In this document: in pieces, positions 1 to 7,900 of the stretch
Position numbering within the stretch: position 1 is the stretch's first letter
Layout: every line of letters begins with the position of its first letter
Assembly (NCBI GenBank): GCA_959019775.1
Contig: CAUEPS010000004.1
Location: 1 to 64,000 of the forward strand
DNA: 64,000 nucleotides
DNA from: an uncultured Collinsella sp.
Lineage (GTDB): Bacteria > Actinomycetota > Coriobacteriia > Coriobacteriales > Coriobacteriaceae
Reading direction: 5' to 3'
The notes under the pieces: model-generated
Told to the model about the DNA's origin: nothing
The model's database searches: none
The model's input: the letters and a program-made list of their open reading frames with translations, nothing else
Made by a program: the position numbers and the translations under genes

Positions 1-167
1 GGGCCGGAATATACAAAATCTAAGTCAATTCATATAAGATTTCTTATTGCTGAGATTTTAGGTTCTTAAATGCGCAGGTAGATGCGCTGTTTGAGTTCTC
101 GGCAGATCTATTGAGATCTATGTAGAGTTGACTGAGGTTTGCGTCCGGGGGTGCCTGGGGGCCGTCT

Positions 168-281
168 TGCGGAAAGTTCATCCCGGTTTGAGCGTGGATT
201 CCGGGTCGCAGTTTCCTCTAGCGGGCCCAACCGGAAACTGCGACCCGGTTTTCGGCCAAATAACGGGATGTCCTTTCCGCA
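168..281. repeat. Nested inverted repeat, family O copy 1
   Basis: The inner arms are a perfect 16 bp match: CCGGGTCGCAGTTTCC at 201-216 and its complement at 233-248. The outer arms at 168-185 and 264-281 match at 16 of 18 positions (core GCGGAAAG...CATCCCG). The same modules, rearranged, recur at 21876-22035, which makes this a dispersed intergenic repeat rather than a local terminator. Confidence 0.75.
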
Positions 282-413
282 GGCGCGCTCAATCGCCCTA
301 TATTTCAAGTCACCTATAGCTAACATTTGCGCAGCTCAACGGCCTCACCTGCATGTTTTTTAGTAAGCCGTGGCATACTCGGCGAACGGTATGAAGATGC
401 CGGTCAGAGGGTA

Positions 414-441
414 TTGCAAACGGTCGCTCCCGTGGTATGTT
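414..441 (+). promoter_or_regulatory. Possible promoter of the ferredoxin gene
   Basis: A TTGCAA -35-like hexamer at 414-419 lies 16 bases upstream of a TATGTT -10-like hexamer at 436-441. This would start transcription about 55 bases before the ferredoxin ATG. The match to consensus is moderate. Confidence 0.35.
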
Positions 442-502
442 TTTGCCCGAATCAAACCGACGCGCATCGCCTGTAGCGTCGGTCAACAGAGAGGAAACTA
501 CC

Positions 503-688
503 ATGGCTCATCCCGTAATTGATGCCGACGAGTGCATCGCTTGTGGCGTTTGCGTCGACTCCTGCCCCGCTGGCGTTCTGGAGCTCCAGGACGTCGCTAC
601 CGTCGCTGACGAGGATTCCTGCGTCGCCTGTGGCGCTTGCCAGGACGCTTGCCCCGCCGGCGCGATCACCGAGATCGTCGAGGAGTAA
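503..688 (+). CDS. 2[4Fe-4S] ferredoxin
   Basis: A 61-residue ferredoxin of the clostridial type, a soluble cytosolic electron carrier. Two CxxCxxCxxxCP cluster motifs are visible: CIACGVCVDSCPAG at residues 11-24 and CVACGACQDACPAG near 39-52. These give eight cysteines for two [4Fe-4S] clusters. The ATG at 503 follows a GAGAGGAAA Shine-Dalgarno sequence. An upstream in-frame ATG at 437 would add a basic tail foreign to the family. The gene is monocistronic, with a strong terminator 40 bases downstream. Such ferredoxins serve pyruvate:ferredoxin oxidoreductase and hydrogenase in fermenters, which fits the hyp genes further on, but the partner cannot be told from the sequence. Confidence 0.95.
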   Translation: MAHPVIDADECIACGVCVDSCPAGVLELQDVATVADEDSCVACGACQDACPAGAITEIVEE

Positions 689-727
689 CAACTCCCCCAC
701 TTGCACACTCACAAGTACACCGTGCAC

Positions 728-768
728 AAAAAGGAGGCCCCCGCATCGCCGCGGAGGCCTCCTTTTGC
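728..768. terminator. Bidirectional intrinsic terminator (ferredoxin / niaR)
   Basis: The stem AAAAGGAGGCC...GGCCTCCTTTT is flanked by an A-run on one side and a T-run on the other, so it can stop transcription from both directions. It lies between the convergent ends of the ferredoxin gene and the NAD operon. Confidence 0.85.
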
Positions 769-779
769 ATTCGTCGTTA

Positions 780-1325
780 CTAGGACAGGTCATCTTCGTA
801 GGGCATCAGATCTGCCAGATAGCCCTTTTCCTTGAGCATGGCCTCGATCTCGTCGAGAGTTTGCTCGTCTTCTGCCGCAATGCGGTGGAAGTGATAGCCG
901 CTCGTCACCGTTAGTAGCGGAAAGCTCTTGCCGCTCTCGATATCGTGCAGATAGCGCTCAACATCGCGACGATTGCGGATGTCCAGGTCGGCCGTGATCT
1001 TGCCGTACACGCGGTGATTGACGATCACGTTGAGCACGGCGCCGCCCGCGTCGACGATGCTCGTGAGCTCATCGCCCGCCTGCTCCACGCCGTGGCGAAC
1101 CTTGACCAGACGCGTGGGCACAGCCGGGCTGCTCGCCGCCTCCTGTAGCACATAGCCGCGATTGGTGGCGACGATATCGTGTCCGTCGGCGCGCAGCAGG
1201 GCAATGTCCTGCACCACGACCTGGCGGCTCACACCCACCTCGCGGGCAAGCGCGCTGCCCGAAACGGGCTCCGTGGCCCCCTCAAGTACGCCCATGATGG
1301 CACGGCGACGCTCGCGGGCGTCCAT
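780..1325 (-). CDS. niaR: NiaR-family NAD-biosynthesis repressor (HTH + 3H domain)
   Basis: A 181-residue transcription factor. Residues 1-60 are a winged helix (HTH_11 type, with SGSALAREVGVSRQVVVQDI as its recognition part). Residues 75-175 are a 3H domain, the small-molecule domain of the YrxA/NiaR family, with histidines in VRHGVEQ, NHRVYG and GYHFHRI. Known NiaR proteins bind niacin and repress NAD synthesis or uptake genes. This one is the last gene of nadA-nadB-nadC-niaR, and its ATG overlaps the nadC stop by one base (TAATG), which supports autoregulated feedback. Its likely operator is the palindrome at 4689-4732. Family assignment is firm; the ligand is inferred from the family. Confidence 0.9.
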   Translation of the reverse strand: MDARERRRAIMGVLEGATEPVSGSALAREVGVSRQVVVQDIALLRADGHDIVATNRGYVLQEAASSPAVPTRLVKVRHGVEQAGDELTSIVDAGGAVLNVIVNHRVYGKITADLDIRNRRDVERYLHDIESGKSFPLLTVTSGYHFHRIAAEDEQTLDEIEAMLKEKGYLADLMPYEDDLS

Positions 1326-2185
1326 TATTTACCGTCCAGCAGACGCAGGTGCTTAAGCGAGAGGTCGAGGATCGGCGCAGAGTGCGTCAACGCCCCCGAG
1401 CTAATAAAGTCAACGCCCAGGTCGGCGAGCGCTCGGATATTGCTGGCATCCACGTTGCCCGAGCACTCGGTCTTGGCGCGGCCGGCGATAAGCTCGATTG
1501 CGGCAGCCATGTCGTCGTGGGTCATGTTGTCGAACATGATGATATCGGCGCCGGCCTCCACGGCCTCGCGCACCATGTCCAGGTTCTCGCACTCAATCTC
1601 GACCGTCGTGGTAAACGACGCATGGGCGCGCGCCATCTCGATTGCGCGTGCCACGCCGCCGGCGGCGTCGATGTGGTTGTCCTTGAGCATAACGGCCGTC
1701 GACAGGTTGTAGCGGTGATTGCTGCCGCCGCCGATCTCGACCGCAGCCTTCTCGAAGACGCGCATGCCCGGCGTGGTCTTGCGCGTGTCGACAAGCACGG
1801 TCTTGGTGCCCTCGAGCGCAGCCGCCATCCGATGCGTGTAAGTAGCGATACCGCTCATGCGCTGCAGGTAGTTGAGCGCCACACGCTCGCCCGAAAGCAG
1901 CACGCGCGCGTCTCCGCGCACCTGGCCCACGTGATCGCCAGCGTGCACCTCGTCACCGTCGGCAACATCAAACAGCACCGAGCTCTGCGGATCCAGCAGC
2001 TCAAAGGTGCGGGCGAATACGTCCAGGCCGGCGATAATGCCGTCGGCCTTGGCGATGAGCTCAACGGTAGCGGGGCGCGCCGTGGGGCACACGCTCGCCG
2101 TACTCACGTCCTCAAAGGTAATGTCCTCGCGCAGAGCCTGCAAAATCAGATCATCGACGACGAGCTTCATGGTAATGGGATTCAT
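1325..2185 (-). CDS. nadC: Nicotinate-nucleotide pyrophosphorylase (carboxylating)
   Basis: The 286-residue quinolinate phosphoribosyltransferase converts quinolinate and PRPP to nicotinate mononucleotide, CO2 and PPi. Family hallmarks are VDTRKTTPGMR (about residue 135), GGGSNHRYNLS, MLKDNHI, the VEIECENLD strand, MFDNM, and the closing SGNVDASNI / DFISSGALTHS barrel strands. Length matches the family (280-300). The start at 2185 has a GGAGG Shine-Dalgarno sequence inside the end of nadB, three bases after the nadB stop, so translation is coupled. A second ATG at 2170 lacks a ribosome site. Confidence 0.97.
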   Translation of the reverse strand: MNPITMKLVVDDLILQALREDITFEDVSTASVCPTARPATVELIAKADGIIAGLDVFARTFELLDPQSSVLFDVADGDEVHAGDHVGQVRGDARVLLSGERVALNYLQRMSGIATYTHRMAAALEGTKTVLVDTRKTTPGMRVFEKAAVEIGGGSNHRYNLSTAVMLKDNHIDAAGGVARAIEMARAHASFTTTVEIECENLDMVREAVEAGADIIMFDNMTHDDMAAAIELIAGRAKTECSGNVDASNIRALADLGVDFISSGALTHSAPILDLSLKHLRLLDGK

Positions 2186-2188
2186 GGC

Positions 2189-3565
2189 CTACTCCTCCAC
2201 GGCCTGCGTGCCGGCGGCACGGGCCAGATCATCGATTGCAAGGATATCGGAACTCAGGGCGCGATGGCGTCCATCGAGCGCGGGCTCGCCCGCCTGCTCC
2301 ACGGCAAGCGACTCGCCGGTACGCATACGCCAAGCAGCGCGGCGACCCCAGACCAGGGACTCGAGCAGGCTGTTAGAAGCTAGGCGGTTCTTGCCGTGAA
2401 CGCCGTTGCAGGCCGTCTCGCCCGCGGCGTAGAGCTCGGGCATCGAGGTGCGGCCGTCCTTGTCGACCCACACGCCGCCCATAAAGTAGTGCTGCGTGGG
2501 TGTGACGGGAATGGGCTCGTCCAAGATGTCGCGGCCGTCCTCCAGGCAGCGCGCGCGGATGTTGGTAAAGTGCCCGGTCACCACATCGCGCTCGACGGGG
2601 GCAAAGCTCAGCCATTCGTGCTCGGTGCCGTCCTGCTTCATCTGCTCGCGGATGGCGGCGGCGACCACGTCGCGCGGCTGCAACTCGTCGGTAAAACGCT
2701 CGCCAGCGGCATTGAGCAGAATCGCGCCCTCGCCGCGGCAGCTTTCGCTGATCAGGAACGTGCGGCCCGGCTGCGGCGAGAACAGACCCGTGGGGTGGAT
2801 CTGCACGTAGTCCAGGTGCTCCATCGTGATGCCGTGCTCCTGCGCGATGTAGCAGGCGTCACCGGTGAGCTGCGGGTAGTTGGTCGAGTGGTCGTACACG
2901 CCACCGATACCGCCCGTTGCCCACAGCGTGTGGCGGGCATGGATCTTAAACGGCTTACCGGCACGCACGCCCTCGGCGGCATTTGCCAGCTCGTCGGCGG
3001 GGCGAGCTGAATCGTCCTCGTCCACGGCAACGGCGACGACGCCGGTGCACACCGTGGCGCCATCGCGCTCGGCGGTCAGGATGTCGGTCATGGCAACGTG
3101 TTCGAGAATCTGCACGTTGTCCAGCTTGCGGACAGCCTGGAGCAGTTTGGTCGTAATCTCCTTGCCCGTAATATCGGCATGGAAGGCGATGCGCGGTCGG
3201 CTGTGAGCGCCCTCGCGGGTAAAGTCGAGGCTGCCGTCGGCCTTGCGCTCAAAGTCCACGCCCATGGCCAGCAGGTCGTTGATGACCGAACGGCTCGAGC
3301 GAATCATGATGTCTACACTCTCGCGGCGGTTCTCGTAATGGCCGGCGTGCATAGTGTCCTCAAAGAAGGCATCGTAGTCAGAACCCTCGGGCAGTACGCA
3401 GATGCCGCCCTGCGCGAGCATCGAATCGCACTCGTCGACAGCGCCCTTGGAGAGCATGATTACGCGCGTGCTCGTCGGCAGATTGAGAGCCGCATACAGG
3501 CCCGCCACGCCGCAACCGGCAATGACGACGTCACACTCCATATCGGGGTATTGTTTGGTTTCCAC
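2189..3565 (-). CDS. nadB: L-aspartate oxidase
   Basis: A 458-residue FAD enzyme that oxidises L-aspartate to iminoaspartate, the substrate of NadA. The Rossmann FAD motif VIAGCGVAGLYAAL is at residues 12-25. The fumarate-reductase-like active region shows HPTGLF and EGAILLNAAG, and the C-terminal FAD loop is NRLASNSLLESLVWG. A GTG start at 3565 is chosen because GGGAGAGG precedes it; an ATG at 3541 has no Shine-Dalgarno sequence. The protein ends about 35 residues after the SLLE motif, so the C-terminal helical domain of the ~540-residue E. coli enzyme is largely missing. No frameshift is visible, so this is probably a naturally short form. It sits between nadA (56 bases upstream) and nadC. 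Confidence 0.93.
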   Translation of the reverse strand: METKQYPDMECDVVIAGCGVAGLYAALNLPTSTRVIMLSKGAVDECDSMLAQGGICVLPEGSDYDAFFEDTMHAGHYENRRESVDIMIRSSRSVINDLLAMGVDFERKADGSLDFTREGAHSRPRIAFHADITGKEITTKLLQAVRKLDNVQILEHVAMTDILTAERDGATVCTGVVAVAVDEDDSARPADELANAAEGVRAGKPFKIHARHTLWATGGIGGVYDHSTNYPQLTGDACYIAQEHGITMEHLDYVQIHPTGLFSPQPGRTFLISESCRGEGAILLNAAGERFTDELQPRDVVAAAIREQMKQDGTEHEWLSFAPVERDVVTGHFTNIRARCLEDGRDILDEPIPVTPTQHYFMGGVWVDKDGRTSMPELYAAGETACNGVHGKNRLASNSLLESLVWGRRAAWRMRTGESLAVEQAGEPALDGRHRALSSDILAIDDLARAAGTQAVEE

Positions 3566-3621
3566 AGGAATCCTCTCCCTTGTACTGTGGCATAAGGGAT
3601 GGTCCCTCATGTCACATTGGC

Positions 3622-4647
3622 TTAGCGCGCCGCGTACTCGAGCATGCGGTCGAGCGTGAGCTTGGCCTGATCGGCGGCCTCGTCCGACACGCCAATCTGC
3701 ACCTCGCCCTCGCCCGTCTCCAGGCAGTACACGAGCTTTTCGAGCGTGATGAGATCCATGTTGACGCAGGTGGGCTGCACCGCGGGGAAATAGAACTTCT
3801 TGCCGGTGCCCTCGCAGCGGCGCTCGAGCTCGTAGAGCACGCCACGGACCGTCACGATGATGAACTCGCTCGCGTCCGACTCCTCGGCATACTTGATGAT
3901 GCCGGCAGTTGAGCCGATGTAGTCGGCCTCGGCCAGCACGTCGGCCTTGCACTCGGGGTGCGCCAGCACGAGCGCGTCGGGATGCGCCTCCTGCGCGTCA
4001 ACGATCTGCTCGACGGTAATGATGTGATGACGCGGGCAGTAGCCGTTGTTGAGAATGACGTGCTTTTGGGGCACCTGCTCGGCCACAAAGCGGCCCAGGT
4101 TTTGGTCGGGAATGAACAAGATGTGCTGCTGCGGCAGCTCGGAGACAATCTTGACGGCGTTAGAGCTGGTAACGCACACGTCACTCCAGCTCTTGATCTC
4201 GACCGTGGAGTTGACGTAGCACACCACGGCCAGGTCGTCGCCATACTCGGCGCGCGCCGCGTCGACCGTCTCGCGCTTGACCATGTGCGCCATGGGGCAG
4301 TCCGCGCCCGGCTCGGGCAGCAACACGGTCTTGGTGGGATTGAGCAGCTTGGCGCTCTCGCCCATAAACTCCACGCCGCACAGCACGATAGCCTGCTGCG
4401 GCAGGCTCTTGGCGAGCTTTGCCAAGTAGAAGCTGTCGCCGACGTAATCGGCAACGGCCTGGACCTCGGGCGCCACATAATAGTGCGCCAGGATCACTGC
4501 GTCACGTTGGGTTTTTAGCTGATGAATGGCCTCGACGAGCTCTGCGGGCACCAGTGCCGCGCGCTCCGTTGCCGTCGTTGCCGATGCCAGGCCGGCCGCG
4601 ATATCGCGTGCAAGCTCCGATGCATCCATGTTCGCGCTCTGTGCCAT
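3622..4647 (-). CDS. nadA: Quinolinate synthase
   Basis: The 341-residue [4Fe-4S] enzyme condenses iminoaspartate with dihydroxyacetone phosphate to quinolinate, the first gene of the de novo NAD operon. The cluster cysteines appear in VLCGVEFMGESAK, near NNGYCPRHH and in PTCVNMDLITLEKL. The family's LAHYY and VCYVNS motifs are present. The ATG at 4647 is preferred over an adjacent TTG at 4650 because the GAGAGGGG ribosome site is five bases away. The upstream region carries a promoter overlapped by a 19 bp palindrome (4683-4732), so control by NiaR is likely. Confidence 0.97.
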   Translation of the reverse strand: MAQSANMDASELARDIAAGLASATTATERAALVPAELVEAIHQLKTQRDAVILAHYYVAPEVQAVADYVGDSFYLAKLAKSLPQQAIVLCGVEFMGESAKLLNPTKTVLLPEPGADCPMAHMVKRETVDAARAEYGDDLAVVCYVNSTVEIKSWSDVCVTSSNAVKIVSELPQQHILFIPDQNLGRFVAEQVPQKHVILNNGYCPRHHIITVEQIVDAQEAHPDALVLAHPECKADVLAEADYIGSTAGIIKYAEESDASEFIIVTVRGVLYELERRCEGTGKKFYFPAVQPTCVNMDLITLEKLVYCLETGEGEVQIGVSDEAADQAKLTLDRMLEYAAR

Positions 4648-4682
4648 CAAGGCCCCTCTCTTTTGGCGAATCTTGGAGCTTT

Positions 4683-4732
4683 AGTATGACACCTGGCTTT
4701 ACAGCTGACAAGACAGCTGTAAAGCCAGGTGT
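4683..4732 (-). promoter_or_regulatory. nad operon promoter overlapped by a perfect palindrome (candidate NiaR operator)
   Basis: Read on the minus strand, a TTGTCA -35 (4706-4711) is 17 bases from a CATACT -10 (4683-4688). A perfect 19 bp inverted repeat (4689-4707 and 4714-4732, six-base spacer) fills the spacer and covers the -35. Each arm contains both CAGCTGTAAAG and CCAGGTGT. A palindrome placed there in front of nadA, with niaR in the same operon, is the expected arrangement for a repressor site. No biochemical site was matched. Confidence 0.7.
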
Positions 4733-4757
4733 AAAGTTGGAATAAAGATTCAATCTT

Positions 4758-4814
4758 GGGGCGGGTCCATTTTCGAACTGGCAAGCTGAGGATAGTCGAA
4801 AATGGACCCGCCCC
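4758..4814. repeat. Long perfect inverted repeat upstream of nadA
   Basis: Arms of 19 bp, GGGGCGGGTCCATTTTCGA at 4758-4776 and its exact complement at 4796-4814, flank a 19-base loop. It lies between the divergent-tail region of the surface-protein gene and the nad promoter, so it could end the giant gene's transcript. It lacks a T-run. Confidence 0.7.
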
Positions 4815-4864
4815 ATGATTCGAGCGGCCCGTTTTGTCTTGGTCCGAGAGGCGGTTGGCATAGA

Positions 4865-4896
4865 AGCGGGCCCGAATCGCTCGATCCGGGCCCGCT
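4865..4896 (-). terminator. Hairpin after the surface-protein gene
   Basis: AGCGGGCCCG at 4865-4874 pairs with CGGGCCCGCT at 4887-4896 around a 12-base loop, 16 bases after the stop of the giant minus-strand gene. The U-run that should follow is weak, so this is a possible terminator only. Confidence 0.45.
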
Positions 4897-4912
4897 GGGG
4901 ACTGGCGCGCGA

Positions 4913-7900
4913 CTACGCGCGGCGCTTCATGGCCCAAGCCAGCAGCAGAGCCGCCATGCCGGCAGCGAGTACGGCGCCAGCAATGACGTACGTGCTGTCG
5001 CCGGACTCAGGCAACGTCTCCTTGCCAGCCTTCTTCTTAGGCTTGGAAGTCGTAGTCGTGGTCGTAGTAGTCGTGGTGGTCTGACCAGGAGCGGGGTTGG
5101 CAGCCTCGGCAACGGTGAAGGTCGTCTCGGCAGTGCCCGTAGCCGAAACCACGCTCAGCCTGTGCTCGCCCACGCCGAGCGTCTTTAGGAAGCTCGCCTT
5201 GAGCGTCACGATCGTAGAACCCTCGGCGAGCACGTAGTTCTCGGCGGCGACCTCCTTGTCGTCGACCAGCACCTTCTGGAAGAACTCAATCGGCGCGCTC
5301 GAGCGGAAGCTCAGGTCCTTGGCGGCGTCAACCACCATCATCTGGCCCTTGCCGTCGATGATCTCGGGCGTCAGAATCGCGATCTCCTCGGACTTGCCCT
5401 TCTCACCGCAAACAGTGCACTCCTGGTGCTTCTCGCCCTTAGCCTCGACCGTCGCCGGCTTGTCAACGACCCACTCAAAGGTGTGCTCAGCCTTGTCGAT
5501 GACCTCGCCGCAGCGGCAGACATGCCAGTGATTCTTGGCGTCGTTTGCCCAGCCAGAGCCGTCGGGCTCGTGCTTGAGGACACCCTCGACCGTCACATTC
5601 ACGTCGCCCTCGACATCCTTGAGCTCATAGGTGCCCTTGGCGGAAAGTTTAACGGACGTGCCGTTGACCTTGACGGCGTAGTTCTTGCCCGCAAAGTACG
5701 CGCTGTCGATGCTCATGGTGAGCGTTGCAGTCCCGTGCCAATCGAGCTCGGTTGCCGTCGAGGTGAGCGCGTAGCCCACCTGATTGCTCGGCAGCGTCAC
5801 GACCAGCTTGGGGCCGGCCGCCACGGTAACCTCGGTGGCGGAAGAGGCGTCGTAGTTGACCTTGGCCTGGTAGCGCACCTCATACGTGCCGGCGGCAAGA
5901 CCCGCAAGCTCGGCCGTGCCCTCGCCCACCGCCTGATACTCGGCGGTACCCTTGGCGCGCCACTCCATCGTCGCGTCGACGCCCGTGACCTTGCCGTCAC
6001 GCTTGCCGCTCACGGTCTCGGCCGCAGCCTGGACCACCGGCGCGCCCTGCGCGGCGTTCTTGATGGAGAAGTCGCACGTCAGGCCCTCGGTCGGAAGCGC
6101 GTAGTTGCCAGCGGCCTTGCCCGTCAGTGCGGTGAGGTTCGCCTGGTACGAATCGCCGGCCTCGACCTGGGAGCCCTCGACGGTCGCACCAAGGTCATCC
6201 TTGCCGATGACGTTGCCGAGCGTCGCCTCGGGGCAGTGTTCCTTGCCATCATAGGTGAACTCAGTAGTTCCCCACTTCACAGTGAACACGCGCTGGTTGA
6301 TGGTGAACACGCCATCAACGAACGTAATGTTGTAGTTGGGGTTCGCGCCCTCGGGCTGCGACAGTTTCAGAGCATAGCCGCCGTCGCGCACGTTGTCGTT
6401 ATCTTCACGCTCGATCTCGATGCCATCAAGGCTCTCGCCCTCGACAAGCTCGCCAGATGCGATCGCCCACGTAAACACGGGGTCGGCCTCGCCGTACGTC
6501 TTGGAGGAGGTATCGGCTGCGACCGTGATCGCGCGCGGCTTGACCTCGAGAGTCACCTTACCCTCGGCCTTCACGCCGTCGATCGTTACCTTATAGGAAA
6601 CAGTCAGTGTGCCGACGTCCTTGATCTTGGGGGCCTCAGAGGACCAGTTCTTGCCATCGGTGCTGTACTGGGCCGTCGCGCCCTTGGGCAGACTCGTCGC
6701 ATCAACCGTGTGATAGTCGCCGTCGTACTCGTCGGAGTAGCCAACGATGGCGGCAGCCGGAATCTCGACCTCGGCCAGCTTGTGACCGCAGACCTTGCAC
6801 TGCTGTTGCTTGGAGCCCTTCTCGGTTGCCGTGGGGGCCTTGACGACGACCCACTCAAAGTCGTGCTTGGCCTCGTCGATCTTGCCTCCACAGGCGCACT
6901 TATGCCAATGCGTGCTGTCGTCGGAGAGCCACTCATCGTTCACGGCCTCGTGCTTGCGCACGCCCTCGACCGTGACGACGAGGTCGCTCTCGGCGTTCTG
7001 AACGGTGAACTCACCACGCGCATCGGGCGTCACAACGGCATTGTTGACCTTGACGGCGTAAGAGTCGTTGTCAGCAAAGTAGCCGCTCTCGATGCCGACC
7101 GTGAGGGTGGTTGAACCGTGCCAGTCAAGCTCGTCCGGGCTCGCCGTGATCGTATAGCCGACCTGCTTGGCAGGCAGCGTCACGACGAGCTTGCCGCCGG
7201 CATTAACGGTAACCTCGGTGGCGGAGGAGGCATCATGGTCGCTATCGGCGCGGTAGCGCACCTCGTACGTGCCGACAGCACAATCCGTAATCTCAGTCAC
7301 GCCATCGGGCACGCCCTGATACTCGCCAGATCCCTTGGCGCGCCACTCCATCTTCGCGTCGACACCCGTGATCTTACCGTCGGACTTGCCACTCACGGTC
7401 TCGGCCGTGGCCTGGACCTTCGGCGCGCCCTGGGGCGCCTTCTTGATGGAGAACTCACACGTCAGGCCTTCGGCGGGAAGCTTGTAGTTACCCGCGTCGT
7501 CGCCCGTCAGCTCGGTGATTTTCGCCGTGTAGGTGCCGGCCTTGACCTTGGCGCCATCGACGTACGCGGAGAGATTGTCATCGCCGACGACGTTGTGGAG
7601 CTTCGCTTGGGGGCAGTGCTCCTCGCCGTCGTAGGTGAACTCAGTAGTGGTGTCCCACGTTACGGTGAGCTCGCGTTTGCTGATTGTAAAGGTGCCATCC
7701 TTGAACGTGATCTTGTAGTTGGAGTTGGCGCCCTCAGGCTGCGTCAGGCGCAGAGCATAACCTCCGTCGCGTACACTGTCGTCATCATCGCGCTCAATCT
7801 CAATACCCTGAAGGCTCTCGCCCTCGACGAGCTCGCCAGAAGTGACGTCATACGTAAACTTGGGATCGTCCTCACCATAGGTCTTGGAGGCGTCCTGCGC

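Larger units (their letters stand above)
1..502. other. Intergenic region upstream of the ferredoxin gene
   Basis: About 500 bases hold no convincing gene. The first 130 bases are AT-rich. Positions 168-281 form a nested inverted repeat and a possible promoter lies at 414-441, both listed separately. Short ORFs on both strands here have no ribosome binding site and no recognisable protein pattern. Confidence 0.6.

Noticed and set aside
1..502. Short ORFs on both strands near the window start
   Set aside because: They overlap the nested inverted repeat, lack ribosome sites and have no protein-like pattern.
4502..4861. A 119-codon minus-strand frame running through the nad promoter
   Set aside because: Its sequence is an artefact of translating the palindrome (repeated TPGFTA / VKPG words), and it overlaps nadA out of frame.
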